Of a DNA stretch of 40,826 bases, positions 16,476 through 24,156 are shown piece after piece. The DNA is from Gammaproteobacteria bacterium (GTDB lineage Bacteria; Pseudomonadota; Gammaproteobacteria; Pseudomonadales; Azotimanducaceae). The stretch covers positions 1 through 40,826 of the forward strand of contig JAPOYI010000223.1 in assembly GCA_026706665.1 (NCBI GenBank), in the 5' to 3' direction. The notes under the pieces are model-generated. The model saw only the letters and a list, made by a program, of their open reading frames with translations. It was not told the origin of the DNA and did not search any database. Positions within the stretch are counted from its first letter, which is position 1, and every line of letters begins with the position of its first letter. Both the position numbers and the translations under genes were made by a program.

Positions 16476-17903
16476 CTAGCCCTTGAGCGACTCCAACTCC
16501 GTTCTCAGGTCGAGAATGCGCTGGGTAAACCCCTCCGTGAGACGGTAGTTGTCCTCTACCAGCCTGCGGGCGTATTCGAGATGCTGGATGGCCTGCCGGT
16601 AGTCGCCGCGCAGCGCGAAGAACTCCGCCCGCGCGCGGTGGACGCCAACGATGTCGCCCGCGAGTCCGGCGGTTTCGGCGAGTTCATGCCACACGTCGAT
16701 GTCGTCCCCGTGCACGCGGCTCTGCCGGATCAGCACCTCCTTCGCATCGCCCTGGCGGCCAACCGACGACAGCGCCTTCGCATAGAGCATCGCCAGCGGC
16801 TGGTTGTCCGGGTTGATCACCAACTGGTGGGCGAGGAACCCCGCGGCTTCTTCCGCCCGCCCGGCCGCTGTCAACGTTTCCCCGTAGGATGCCGCCAGGA
16901 GGATGCTCCCGGGATTGGCATCCAGAAGCCGTTTCATGTCGAGCACCGCTTCGAGATGCTCGCTTGCGCCGGAGCGGGCGAGCGCCAGCCGATAGCCCCT
17001 CGCGGCCCCCGACACGTCGTCATCCCGGGCGCGCGCCAGCGCGTCTTCGGGCGATCGCGCGAAGTGCACCAGGGTACGCGCTCGCATGAACTGGTAGTCG
17101 CGCGAACCAGCCACCGATCGGTCGGGATATTGCGCCGCCTGGTTGCGCGCATCGGCTATGCGCGATTCCGTGACGGGGTGCGTCAGGAGGAACTCCGGCA
17201 TCGTCTCCCGAAAACGGTACGCCCGCTGCATGCGGCCGAACATGCGCTCCAGCCCGTGGGGGTCCAGCTCCGCCCGGACCATGGTATTGAGGCCGATCCG
17301 GTCGGCCTCCTGTTCGCGGCTTCGGCTGTACCGGAGCTGGTTCTGCACGGCGGCCGCCTGAGTTCCGACCATTGTCGCCAGTCCCGCGTCACCGCCGCCG
17401 CCCGCGGCCATCAGCACCGCACCCGCGAGCAGACCAACGAGCATGGGCAATGTCGACTGTCGCTGCGCCTCGATATCGCGGGCGAAATGGCGCTGGCTCA
17501 GGTGCGCGAGTTCATGCGCCATCACGGCGGAATATTCGTGCACGTCGCGGGCATGGACCAGCAGACCCAGGTGCACGCCCACGACCCCGCCGGGCACGGC
17601 GAAAGCGTTGATCTCGGGATTGTCGATCAACACCGGATATAGCGCGGCATCCTTGAGGTCCGAGTGCTGCGCGAGTTGCTGCAACTGGGTGGCGACGTAG
17701 TACTTGAGTATCTCGTCCTGGACGGTGGGAACCCCGGACCGCACCTGTTTCAGGAACATCTGCCCCAGTCGGCGTTCCTCCGCAGGCGAAACGATGGCCG
17801 ATGACGCATCGCCCAGTTCCGGCAACTCGTCCGGCGTCGCGGCGTGCGACGAAGACAGGCTGGCGAACGCTGCTGCAGCCACCAGCAACACTAGGAATCT
17901 CAT
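16476..17903 (-). CDS. bepA: M48 family periplasmic metalloprotease with TPR domain (BepA-like)
   Basis: A 475 aa protease/chaperone of outer-membrane protein and LPS-transport assembly in the BepA (YfgC) family; E. coli BepA is 487 aa. The signal peptide is MRFLVLLVAAAAFASLSSSHA. The zinc site is HELAH at residues 130-134, with the third ligand in SREQEADRIGL. NAFAVPGG just before the active site is typical. The second half is a run of TPR-like helices (for example LAASYGETLTAAGRAEEAAGFLAHQL). I chose 17903 over the upstream ATG at 18080 because the signal peptide starts there. Confidence 0.88.
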   Translation of the reverse strand: MRFLVLLVAAAAFASLSSSHAATPDELPELGDASSAIVSPAEERRLGQMFLKQVRSGVPTVQDEILKYYVATQLQQLAQHSDLKDAALYPVLIDNPEINAFAVPGGVVGVHLGLLVHARDVHEYSAVMAHELAHLSQRHFARDIEAQRQSTLPMLVGLLAGAVLMAAGGGGDAGLATMVGTQAAAVQNQLRYSRSREQEADRIGLNTMVRAELDPHGLERMFGRMQRAYRFRETMPEFLLTHPVTESRIADARNQAAQYPDRSVAGSRDYQFMRARTLVHFARSPEDALARARDDDVSGAARGYRLALARSGASEHLEAVLDMKRLLDANPGSILLAASYGETLTAAGRAEEAAGFLAHQLVINPDNQPLAMLYAKALSSVGRQGDAKEVLIRQSRVHGDDIDVWHELAETAGLAGDIVGVHRARAEFFALRGDYRQAIQHLEYARRLVEDNYRLTEGFTQRILDLRTELESLKG

Positions 17904-18661
17904 GGAAGAAATCGTATCAAAACGCCAGCTTGTGAATCGGCGGCATTGCCTGATCAGGAATCTCCGGTCAACATGCACCGTTCCACCAACCGGGACACAG
18001 GACGAAGCGCATGGGCGAAGTCCCCCAACAGTCCGGCGAAACCATCGCCTGAAGGCCGCACAGTCCATCGACACTGACAACCCCGACTGGCCCTACGCAA
18101 TGGGACAGTTGTATCTGCGCGGCATGATGTTCGGGGGCACGTCCAATCCGGCGCAAGCCCTGGAGCAATTTCGGCAAGCCTACGACCTCGCCGAGAACGA
18201 CATGCGGCGAAGCTATTTCCTCGGCAACCTCGTGGACGCGGCTTTCGAGGCGAAGCGCCATGACCAGGGGCGCAGCTTCCGATCGACAGCAATTTGACGA
18301 AGGCCTCCTTCCGACCCAGATCGGTTCTCGATTTCGGCCAACAACGTTGTTCCTTTGCCCGACCTTACGGGAACTGCACCGGGATAGTCGGTTGCCACCT
18401 GAATGCGAAAGTCGTTGATCGGCATTTGCGGGAAAACCGGGTGGAACGAGAAACCTCGCATGTTCCGCGAAGAAGAGCCAACTCAGATCAAGGCCCCGAA
18501 TGGTCAAGTCAACGCACAACCCTGTGATCAGGCTGTGGAACTATTGTGGGACTCACGAGTGTGTGAGCATGTCGAGTGTCTATGCCTTTGCCGGTGGGTG
18601 GCCCGTACGGGATCGACGCTTTCCACTCCGCTGGCAACACCACCTGCTATGCTCTCGCGCC
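17904..18661. other. Long stretch without an intact gene; decayed coding material
   Basis: About 760 bp between bepA and tusA with no complete recognisable gene. It contains a TPR-like fragment on the plus strand (see 18052-18297). On the minus strand, about 18213-18461, it holds a protein-like fragment (NDFRIQVATDYPGAVPV..., GKGTTLLAEIENRSG) that I cannot assign. The promoter of tusA should lie near 18600-18660. Confidence 0.45.
18052..18297 (+). pseudogene. Remnant of a TPR/Sel1-like repeat protein
   Basis: The translated stretch has a good protein-like pattern (DNPDWPYAMGQLYLRG, NPAQALEQFRQAYDLAEND, SYFLGNLVDAAFEAKRHDQ) resembling helical-repeat proteins. No plausible start or N-terminal domain precedes it, and the similarity stops abruptly around 18285. 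It reads as the surviving middle or end of a deleted gene. Confidence 0.35.
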
Positions 18662-18901
18662 ATGGCCGAAGCCACCGAGACACTGCTCGACGCGAGCGGA
18701 CTGACCTGTCCGATGCCGCTGCTCAAGGCGAAGCAGGCATTGAACAGGATGCAATCCGGAGAACTGCTGCGGGTTATCGCCACTGATCCCGGGTCCGTCA
18801 GGGATTTCCAGGTCTTCAGCGCGCAGAGCGGGAATGCCCTGCTGGAGTCGCGGCAGGAGGACGGCAGCTACTTCTACCTGCTGAAGAAGAAAGACGGCTG
18901 A
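18662..18901 (+). CDS. TusA/YedF family sulfur-carrier protein
   Basis: A 79 aa protein of the TusA fold. The sulfur-carrying cysteine is C16 in LTCPMPLLKAK, the CPxP signature. Family members relay persulfide sulfur for tRNA thiolation or molybdenum cofactor work; YedF-type members are linked to selenium metabolism in some bacteria. The chosen ATG gives the standard family length, while the open frame extends back to 18500. It lies 6 bp before the permease gene, so the two are probably co-transcribed. Confidence 0.88.
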   Translation: MAEATETLLDASGLTCPMPLLKAKQALNRMQSGELLRVIATDPGSVRDFQVFSAQSGNALLESRQEDGSYFYLLKKKDG

Positions 18902-18907
18902 TTTCCG

Positions 18908-19984
18908 GTGCGCTTCCTCGAAGTCATCGGCGGCTGGATCAACGAGCACTTCTCGAACGAGGAGGCCATCTACCTGGTGGTCCTGCTGGTCGCCGCCTTC
19001 GTGGTGCTGTTCTTTTTCGGCGCCTATATCGCGCCGGTCCTGGCTGGCCTGATATTCGCGTATCTCCTGAGCGCCGTCGTCGACCGGCTCGTCGACTGGC
19101 ATGTGCCCAGACTGGCGGCGGTGTGGATCGTATTTGCGCTTTTCGTGGGCGGCGCCATCGCTCTCGTCATCGGCATCGCCCCGTTGATCTGGCGGCAGTT
19201 GACTGAATCCGTGAATGCCATGCCCGGCGTCATCGACCGCCTGCGCGTCCTGCTCGGCGACCTTTCCACGGAGTTTCCCGGCACCTTTTCCCCCACGGCC
19301 ATCGAAGGCTGGCTCGCCGCGCTGAACGCCGAGGTGACGGAAATCGGAAAGGCCGCCCTGCAGGGGCTGGTGGCGCAGGTGCCGAACGTCTTCGGCATCA
19401 TCATCTACCTCATCCTTCTCCCGATCTCGTTTTTCTTTTTCCTGAAGGACGGTAAATCGATGGTCGCGCGGGTACTCGCGATGCTGCCGCAGCACCGGAC
19501 GCTGCTCGACAGCGTGGGCCGCGAGATGAACGTGCAGATCGCCAACTACATTCGCGGCAAGGCCATCGAGATCCTCATCGTCGGCACCGTGACGTACCTG
19601 GCATTCCTCTTCCTCGGACTCAACTACGCGGCGCTGCTCGGCTTCGTCGTCGGCATTTCCGTGCTGGTCCCCTTCGTCGGTGCGGCGGTGGTAACCGTGC
19701 CCGTCGCCGCCGTAGGGTTCCTGCAGTACGGCTGGTCCTGGGACTTCGCATACGTCATGGCCGCCTACGGCGTCATCCAGGCGCTGGACGGCAACGTGCT
19801 CGTGCCGATCCTGTTCTCGGAAACGAACGACCTGCACCCGATCACCATCATCGTGGCGGTCCTGGCATTCGGAGGGCTATGGGGATTCTGGGGCATCCTG
19901 TTCGCCATTCCGCTGGCGACGCTGGTCAAGGCGATCTTCAACGCCTGGCCGCGCACGAACGTCGCCCAAGCGCCCGAAACGTAG
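18908..19984 (+). CDS. AI-2E family (PerM-like) permease
   Basis: A 358 aa inner-membrane protein with about eight hydrophobic segments in the family pattern: two at the N-terminus (LVVLLVAAFVVLFFFGAYIA), a soluble middle region, then FGIIIYLILLPISFFFFLKDG and a C-terminal bundle ending GFWGILFAIPLATLVKAI. It starts at GTG 18908. The family name comes from an autoinducer-2 exporter, but most members have no proven substrate. In gammaproteobacteria such a gene is often found near bepA and dapA, as here. Confidence 0.88.
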   Translation: MRFLEVIGGWINEHFSNEEAIYLVVLLVAAFVVLFFFGAYIAPVLAGLIFAYLLSAVVDRLVDWHVPRLAAVWIVFALFVGGAIALVIGIAPLIWRQLTESVNAMPGVIDRLRVLLGDLSTEFPGTFSPTAIEGWLAALNAEVTEIGKAALQGLVAQVPNVFGIIIYLILLPISFFFFLKDGKSMVARVLAMLPQHRTLLDSVGREMNVQIANYIRGKAIEILIVGTVTYLAFLFLGLNYAALLGFVVGISVLVPFVGAAVVTVPVAAVGFLQYGWSWDFAYVMAAYGVIQALDGNVLVPILFSETNDLHPITIIVAVLAFGGLWGFWGILFAIPLATLVKAIFNAWPRTNVAQAPET

Positions 19985-20093
19985 CTCGCTCCATCCTGCT
20001 GCCAACCTCTACATGCTGCCCACCTCTAACTTGTGGAAGGCACGGCCGGGATTTACCATGACCACTCGTTAACCGGAGGACACGTAGGCCCCC

Positions 20094-20972
20094 ATGTTGC
20101 AAGGGAGCAATGTCGCACTGATCACGCCCATGAAGCCGAATGGCGACGTGGACTGGCCAGCCCTCGAAGGCCTTATCGACTGGCACCTCGAATCCGGCAC
20201 GCACGGCATCGTGCCGGTCGGCACCACCGGCGAGTCGGCGACACTGGATCACGACGAGCACAAGCGGGTGGTGGAGCATACGCTCCGGCGGGTCGACGGA
20301 CGCATCCCGATCATCGCCGGCACCGGGTCCAATTCCACCGCGGAGGCGGTCGAACTCACCGCCGCCGCCGCGAAGGCCGGCGCCGACGCGTGCCTCCTGG
20401 TGACCCCGTACTACAACAAACCCACGCCCGAGGGCCTGTACCAGCACTATCGAGCCATCTCCGAAGCCGCAGATGTGCCAATCGTGCTCTACAACGTCCC
20501 GCCCCGCACTTCATGCGACATGCAGCCGGAAACGGTGGCCCGGGTCGCGCAACTCGAGAACGTGGTCGGCATCAAGGAAGCCTGCGGCGATGCCGGGCGG
20601 GTCGCGGAAATCCGGGAGGCAGTCGGAAGCGACGACTTTATCGTCCTGTCGGGCGAGGACGCCCAGAACCTGCAGATGATGGAACTCGGCGCTGTCGGCT
20701 GCATATCGGTGACCGCGAACGTTTTGCCGCGGCAGATGTCGGAGTTCTGTACGGCCTTTCTCGAAGGCGACAGATCCCGGGCACGGGAACTGGATGAACA
20801 GTTGCAGCCGATCCACGAGATCCTCTTCGTCGAGACGAGTCCCATACCGACGAAATGGGCGCTTCACCTGATGGGACGCGTAGACACCGGCATACGCCTG
20901 CCGCTGGTCCCCCTGTCGGCCGCGCATGTCGACGAACTCAGGGCGCGCCTTTTGCGCGCCGGCGCGCCTTGA
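20094..20972 (+). CDS. dapA: 4-hydroxy-tetrahydrodipicolinate synthase
   Basis: Condenses pyruvate with aspartate semialdehyde in lysine and diaminopimelate synthesis. At 292 aa it has the E. coli numbering: Schiff-base lysine K161 in GIKEACGD, Y133 in LYNVPPRT, and T44-T45 in GTTGES. GGAGGA lies near 20073 and is rather far from the ATG, but no nearer start fits the family N-terminus (MLQGSNVALITPM). The stop TGA overlaps the TTG start of bamC. Confidence 0.95.
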   Translation: MLQGSNVALITPMKPNGDVDWPALEGLIDWHLESGTHGIVPVGTTGESATLDHDEHKRVVEHTLRRVDGRIPIIAGTGSNSTAEAVELTAAAAKAGADACLLVTPYYNKPTPEGLYQHYRAISEAADVPIVLYNVPPRTSCDMQPETVARVAQLENVVGIKEACGDAGRVAEIREAVGSDDFIVLSGEDAQNLQMMELGAVGCISVTANVLPRQMSEFCTAFLEGDRSRARELDEQLQPIHEILFVETSPIPTKWALHLMGRVDTGIRLPLVPLSAAHVDELRARLLRAGAP

Positions 20973-22066
20973 CGCTGCGCGCAATCCTTCGCGCCACCGC
21001 CGTGGTGGCCGTCCTGGTCCCCGCCGTAACCGGCTGCCGGTGGTTGAGCGACGAAAAGGGCCTCGTTCGGAACACGTCGAACGACTACATCGAGGCGCAG
21101 GAGACCGAACCCCTGATCATTCCCGGCGATTTGTCGGCGGCACGAATCAGGGACACCTGGCCCATTCCCGCCATAGAGGCCAAGCCCCTTGCCAGGCACT
21201 ATCCCGGAGACGCACCGCCGCCGGACGCGATTTTCGGCGGCGAGGCCCAGGACGCGATCAAGATCCAGAGGCTCGGTGACCGCCGGTGGATGATCATCGC
21301 CGACGAGCCCTCGAAGGTGTGGCCCGTCCTCGAACAGTTCCTCACCGAAAACGGTATCGGCATCGCCTCGGAAACGCCGGAAGCGGGCCGCATCGACGGG
21401 ACCTGGCTATCCGTCGACAGCGGCAACCATGAGGATGTTGTCCGCGGGACGATCAAGGAACACAAGCAGGACACTGACGGACGCGACCGGATCCGGTTCA
21501 AGATAGAGCAGGGCATTCGGTACGGAACCTCGGAGATTCACCTGCGCCACGAGAACGATGCGCTGGCTCAGCCCACGGCCGACTGGCCATCGAAGTCGGC
21601 CGTGCCAGACGTGGAGGAAGCGCTGTTGCTCGAGTTCGGTCGCTACTACGCCGCCGGCATCTCGACGCAGTCCGTATCGATGCTTGCCCGCCAGATCTCA
21701 ACCGCGAACAAGGCGGTCATCGAACGCGATGGCCAGGGCTATCCGAAACTGCGGCTGAACGTCGATTTCGATCGCGCATGGGCGGTTGTCAACTCGGCAC
21801 TGGAGCGCGCGGAAGTCGAGATCGACAACACGCAGCGCAGCGACGGCCTGTTGCAGGTCAAGATAACGAAGGACGTTCTCGGGGGCCGGAAAAGGTCGCT
21901 GCTTTCCCGCTTCTGGCCAAGCGGCGAGGATGCAAGGCCCCTCGACATTCGAATCGAATCAATCGAAGAATCGCAGGTCGTCCAGGTCTTCGAGCGCGAC
22001 GGGCAGCCAGCGCCGGGAGAAATCAGCCAACAGATCCTGGTGATGTTGCGCGAGTTCGCTTCCTGA
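20969..22066 (+). CDS. bamC: Outer-membrane assembly lipoprotein BamC
   Basis: Lipoprotein subunit of the BAM complex, 365 aa. Translation probably begins at TTG 20969, which overlaps the dapA stop. The signal peptide ends in the lipobox PAVTGC. The unstructured N-terminal segment (DYIEAQETEPLIIPGDL) resembles the BamC lasso that binds BamD, and two helix-grip-like domains follow (RRWMIIADEPSKVWPVLEQF and RAWAVVNSALERAEVEIDN). The dapA-bamC order is a gammaproteobacterial hallmark. The 3' end overlaps the converging sugar transferase gene by 44 bp. Confidence 0.88.
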   Translation: MTLRAILRATAVVAVLVPAVTGCRWLSDEKGLVRNTSNDYIEAQETEPLIIPGDLSAARIRDTWPIPAIEAKPLARHYPGDAPPPDAIFGGEAQDAIKIQRLGDRRWMIIADEPSKVWPVLEQFLTENGIGIASETPEAGRIDGTWLSVDSGNHEDVVRGTIKEHKQDTDGRDRIRFKIEQGIRYGTSEIHLRHENDALAQPTADWPSKSAVPDVEEALLLEFGRYYAAGISTQSVSMLARQISTANKAVIERDGQGYPKLRLNVDFDRAWAVVNSALERAEVEIDNTQRSDGLLQVKITKDVLGGRKRSLLSRFWPSGEDARPLDIRIESIEESQVVQVFERDGQPAPGEISQQILVMLREFAS

Positions 22067-22892
22067 CCTCGGTCCGTGCCGGCTCCGTGATCTCAGCCGG
22101 CCGGGCTCCCCGCCGCGCACTGCCGTTGGCCAGGGGCGAGATGCCGAAATGGCCGGCCAGCGGCGAATGTCCCACGATGTCCGCCACGCCGCGAAGTTTG
22201 AAATGCAGCCTCGACCGGGGCCATGGCACCGCGACCAGGGTGCACGCAAGTATCAGCAAATCGATGCGCAGGCTCCTGTGCGCGAAGTACCACGTTTCGA
22301 GCTGTCCCTTGAGCGGAATGATGACGCTGTCGTAGTACTCCTTCGGGTTTCCCGGGGCCTGGGCCAGGATGCGGTCCTCGTTGCGGAACACCAGCGAACC
22401 CACGCCGGTCACGCCGGGTTTCATGCTCTTCACGATCTCCTGCACCCGGGGCGAGTAGCAGTGAAACGCGCGCGACGTGAGCGGCCGGGGACCGACCAGG
22501 CTCATCTCACCCAGGAACGTGTTCCACAGCTGCGGAAGTTCATCTATCTTGAGTGCGCTCAACCGCTTTCCGACCGGCAGCACCCGCGGATCATCGCCAT
22601 AGGTGATGTCTCCGGCCACCGCACTGCCGCTGGCCATGGTCGTGAACTTCAGCAGCGTGAACTTCGCGCCCGAGCGTCCCACGCGCCGTTGCCTGAACAT
22701 GACGTTCGTTTCCCCGGCGAAGCGCAGCAAGACCGACACGATCAGGTACAGCGGCGGCAGGACGAACATCAAAAGGCCACTGAGAAGAACGTCGATCACC
22801 CGCTTCGAGACCGCGTAGAACCGCGTATTCGTGCTGTGGCCGTTCGTCGATGTGGTTGAGTTCATAGGGCAATACGATGAGTTGGACGCCAT
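22023..22892 (-). CDS. Polyprenyl-phosphate sugar-1-phosphate transferase (PglC/WcaJ type)
   Basis: Initiating phosphoglycosyl transferase for a surface glycan, 289 aa. It has a single hydrophobic N-terminal segment ([20 protein letters not shown]) followed by the catalytic domain with [41 protein letters not shown] and LVGPRPL, the family hallmarks. It is the short form without the extra membrane domain of WcaJ. No glycosyltransferases or polymerase genes flank it, so it is an orphan here. The C-terminal 60 residues are low-complexity and basic, and they overlap bamC. Confidence 0.88.
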   Translation of the reverse strand: MASNSSYCPMNSTTSTNGHSTNTRFYAVSKRVIDVLLSGLLMFVLPPLYLIVSVLLRFAGETNVMFRQRRVGRSGAKFTLLKFTTMASGSAVAGDITYGDDPRVLPVGKRLSALKIDELPQLWNTFLGEMSLVGPRPLTSRAFHCYSPRVQEIVKSMKPGVTGVGSLVFRNEDRILAQAPGNPKEYYDSVIIPLKGQLETWYFAHRSLRIDLLILACTLVAVPWPRSRLHFKLRGVADIVGHSPLAGHFGISPLANGSARRGARPAEITEPARTEVRKRTRATSPGSVG

Positions 22893-23341
22893 CCCCGCAA
22901 GCGCGCGCCTTTGATACGCCTTCTGGATTGGTGCGCAAGTCTACCACGCCCGCCGCTCGTCGCCCCTGAAAAACGATGATGATCCAATACTCGCAATGCA
23001 AATCGCGACACTAAACAAATAGGGTTGGTCCAAAGCTGCAACAAAGGTCCCCTGGGCCTTCGGGCCGGTGGTCGCGAACGGCAGCGGCCGGGTCTGCTTG
23101 CGGTGGCAGGGACCTGCTATCGGCATATCGCCGGCATAGACGAAAAGCTCTGAGGAACGCGCCCAAAACAGTCCCCGAAACCCGCGTTCCATGCAACACT
23201 CTAACGCTAAGACATGCACCACCCGGAACGAGAGATGCGTGTTCATGTTGTCGGCGGCCACCATGCGGCCACGCGCCTTCGGGACTGGCGCAAGCGCCAC
23301 TCCACGGATCGCCGATCCTGCCGCGGCGCGGAGATCACCTG
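22893..23341. other. Intergenic region, about 450 bp, no convincing gene
   Basis: Lies upstream of both the sugar transferase (minus) and the amidotransferase (plus). A 35-codon frame at 23235-23342 ends by overlapping the next start (TGATG) and might be a leader peptide, but its arginine-rich composition is unconvincing. A short imperfect palindrome lies near 23117-23140. Confidence 0.4.
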
Positions 23342-24067
23342 ATGCATGTCGGCATCCTTCAGGCGGATCGCGTTGATCCCGAGCACCGCGCCAGGTTCGG
23401 CGACTACCCCGCCATGTTCGCCGAGACGCTTCGCGGCAGCATGGACCAGGAGGCCACGTTCGAATACTTCGACGTGCGCCGCGAACGCTATCCCAAGGCT
23501 ATCGGAGACTGCGACGGTTATCTGATTACCGGCAGCCGGGCCAGCGTCTACGAGGACGATCCCTGGATCGCCCGCCTCACCGGTTTCGTGGGCGAACTGC
23601 ACGAAGTCCGCGCCAGGACCATCGGTATCTGCTTCGGACACCAGTTGATCGCCGAGGCCCTGGGCGGCGCCGTTAGCCGGGCGCCCGGAGGATGGGGCGT
23701 CGGCGTGCACGCATGGAATGTAGTGCGGGAGGAGCCCTGGATGCGTCCCCCGTTGCGGGAAATCCGCCTCCTGGCGAGCCACCAGGACCAGGTAGAGACA
23801 CTGCCGCCCGGCGCGCGCCTCCTGGCGTCAAGCGAGTTCTGTCCGCATGCCGCGTTCGCGGTCGGCGACCACATGCTGGCGGTGCAGGGCCATCCCGAGT
23901 TCACGAAGGCCTACGCCGAGTTTCTCTTGCATAAGCGAAAGCCCCTCCTCGGCGCAGCGTTCGAGCCCGGCCTGCGATCCCTGGCCCAGCCAACCGACGC
24001 GGGCGTTGTGGCGCGCTGGATCGCGGGATTTTTGACCGACATCGGGCCTGACCGAAGCTGGAAATGA
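23342..24067 (+). CDS. Class I glutamine amidotransferase (GMP-synthase-like)
   Basis: A stand-alone GATase1 domain protein of 241 aa. The nucleophile is C97 in GICFGHQLIAEALGG and the histidine is H184 in VQGHPEF. Such free-standing domains include gamma-glutamyl-polyamine or gamma-glutamyl hydrolases as well as uncharacterised amidotransferases; there is no synthetase partner nearby. A polyamine-related role would suit the spermidine-type transporter 5 kb away, but that link is inference. Confidence 0.85.
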   Translation: MHVGILQADRVDPEHRARFGDYPAMFAETLRGSMDQEATFEYFDVRRERYPKAIGDCDGYLITGSRASVYEDDPWIARLTGFVGELHEVRARTIGICFGHQLIAEALGGAVSRAPGGWGVGVHAWNVVREEPWMRPPLREIRLLASHQDQVETLPPGARLLASSEFCPHAAFAVGDHMLAVQGHPEFTKAYAEFLLHKRKPLLGAAFEPGLRSLAQPTDAGVVARWIAGFLTDIGPDRSWK

Positions 24068-24080
24068 ACCTGTATGCGGC

Positions 24081-24086
24081 TATAAT
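24081..24086 (+). promoter_or_regulatory. Possible -10 (TATAAT) of the TonB receptor gene
   Basis: A perfect TATAAT 71 bp before the chosen ATG. No good -35 hexamer is present at the right spacing, so an activator may be needed. Confidence 0.35.
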
Positions 24087-24156
24087 CCGACCTTGACCTT
24101 TGAACAGGTCATGGAACCCGAGAGAACCGCCTCAACCCACTTCGGAACCATCGCAG

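Noticed and set aside
18662-18901. TusA-like gene as evidence for selenium metabolism supporting the Sec redoxin
   Set aside because: CPxP proteins are mostly sulfur carriers. The gene lies over 2 kb away in a different unit, so it is not evidence.
23235-23342. 35-codon frame overlapping the amidotransferase start
   Set aside because: Arginine-rich composition and no good ribosome-binding site; kept only as a note in the intergenic entry.
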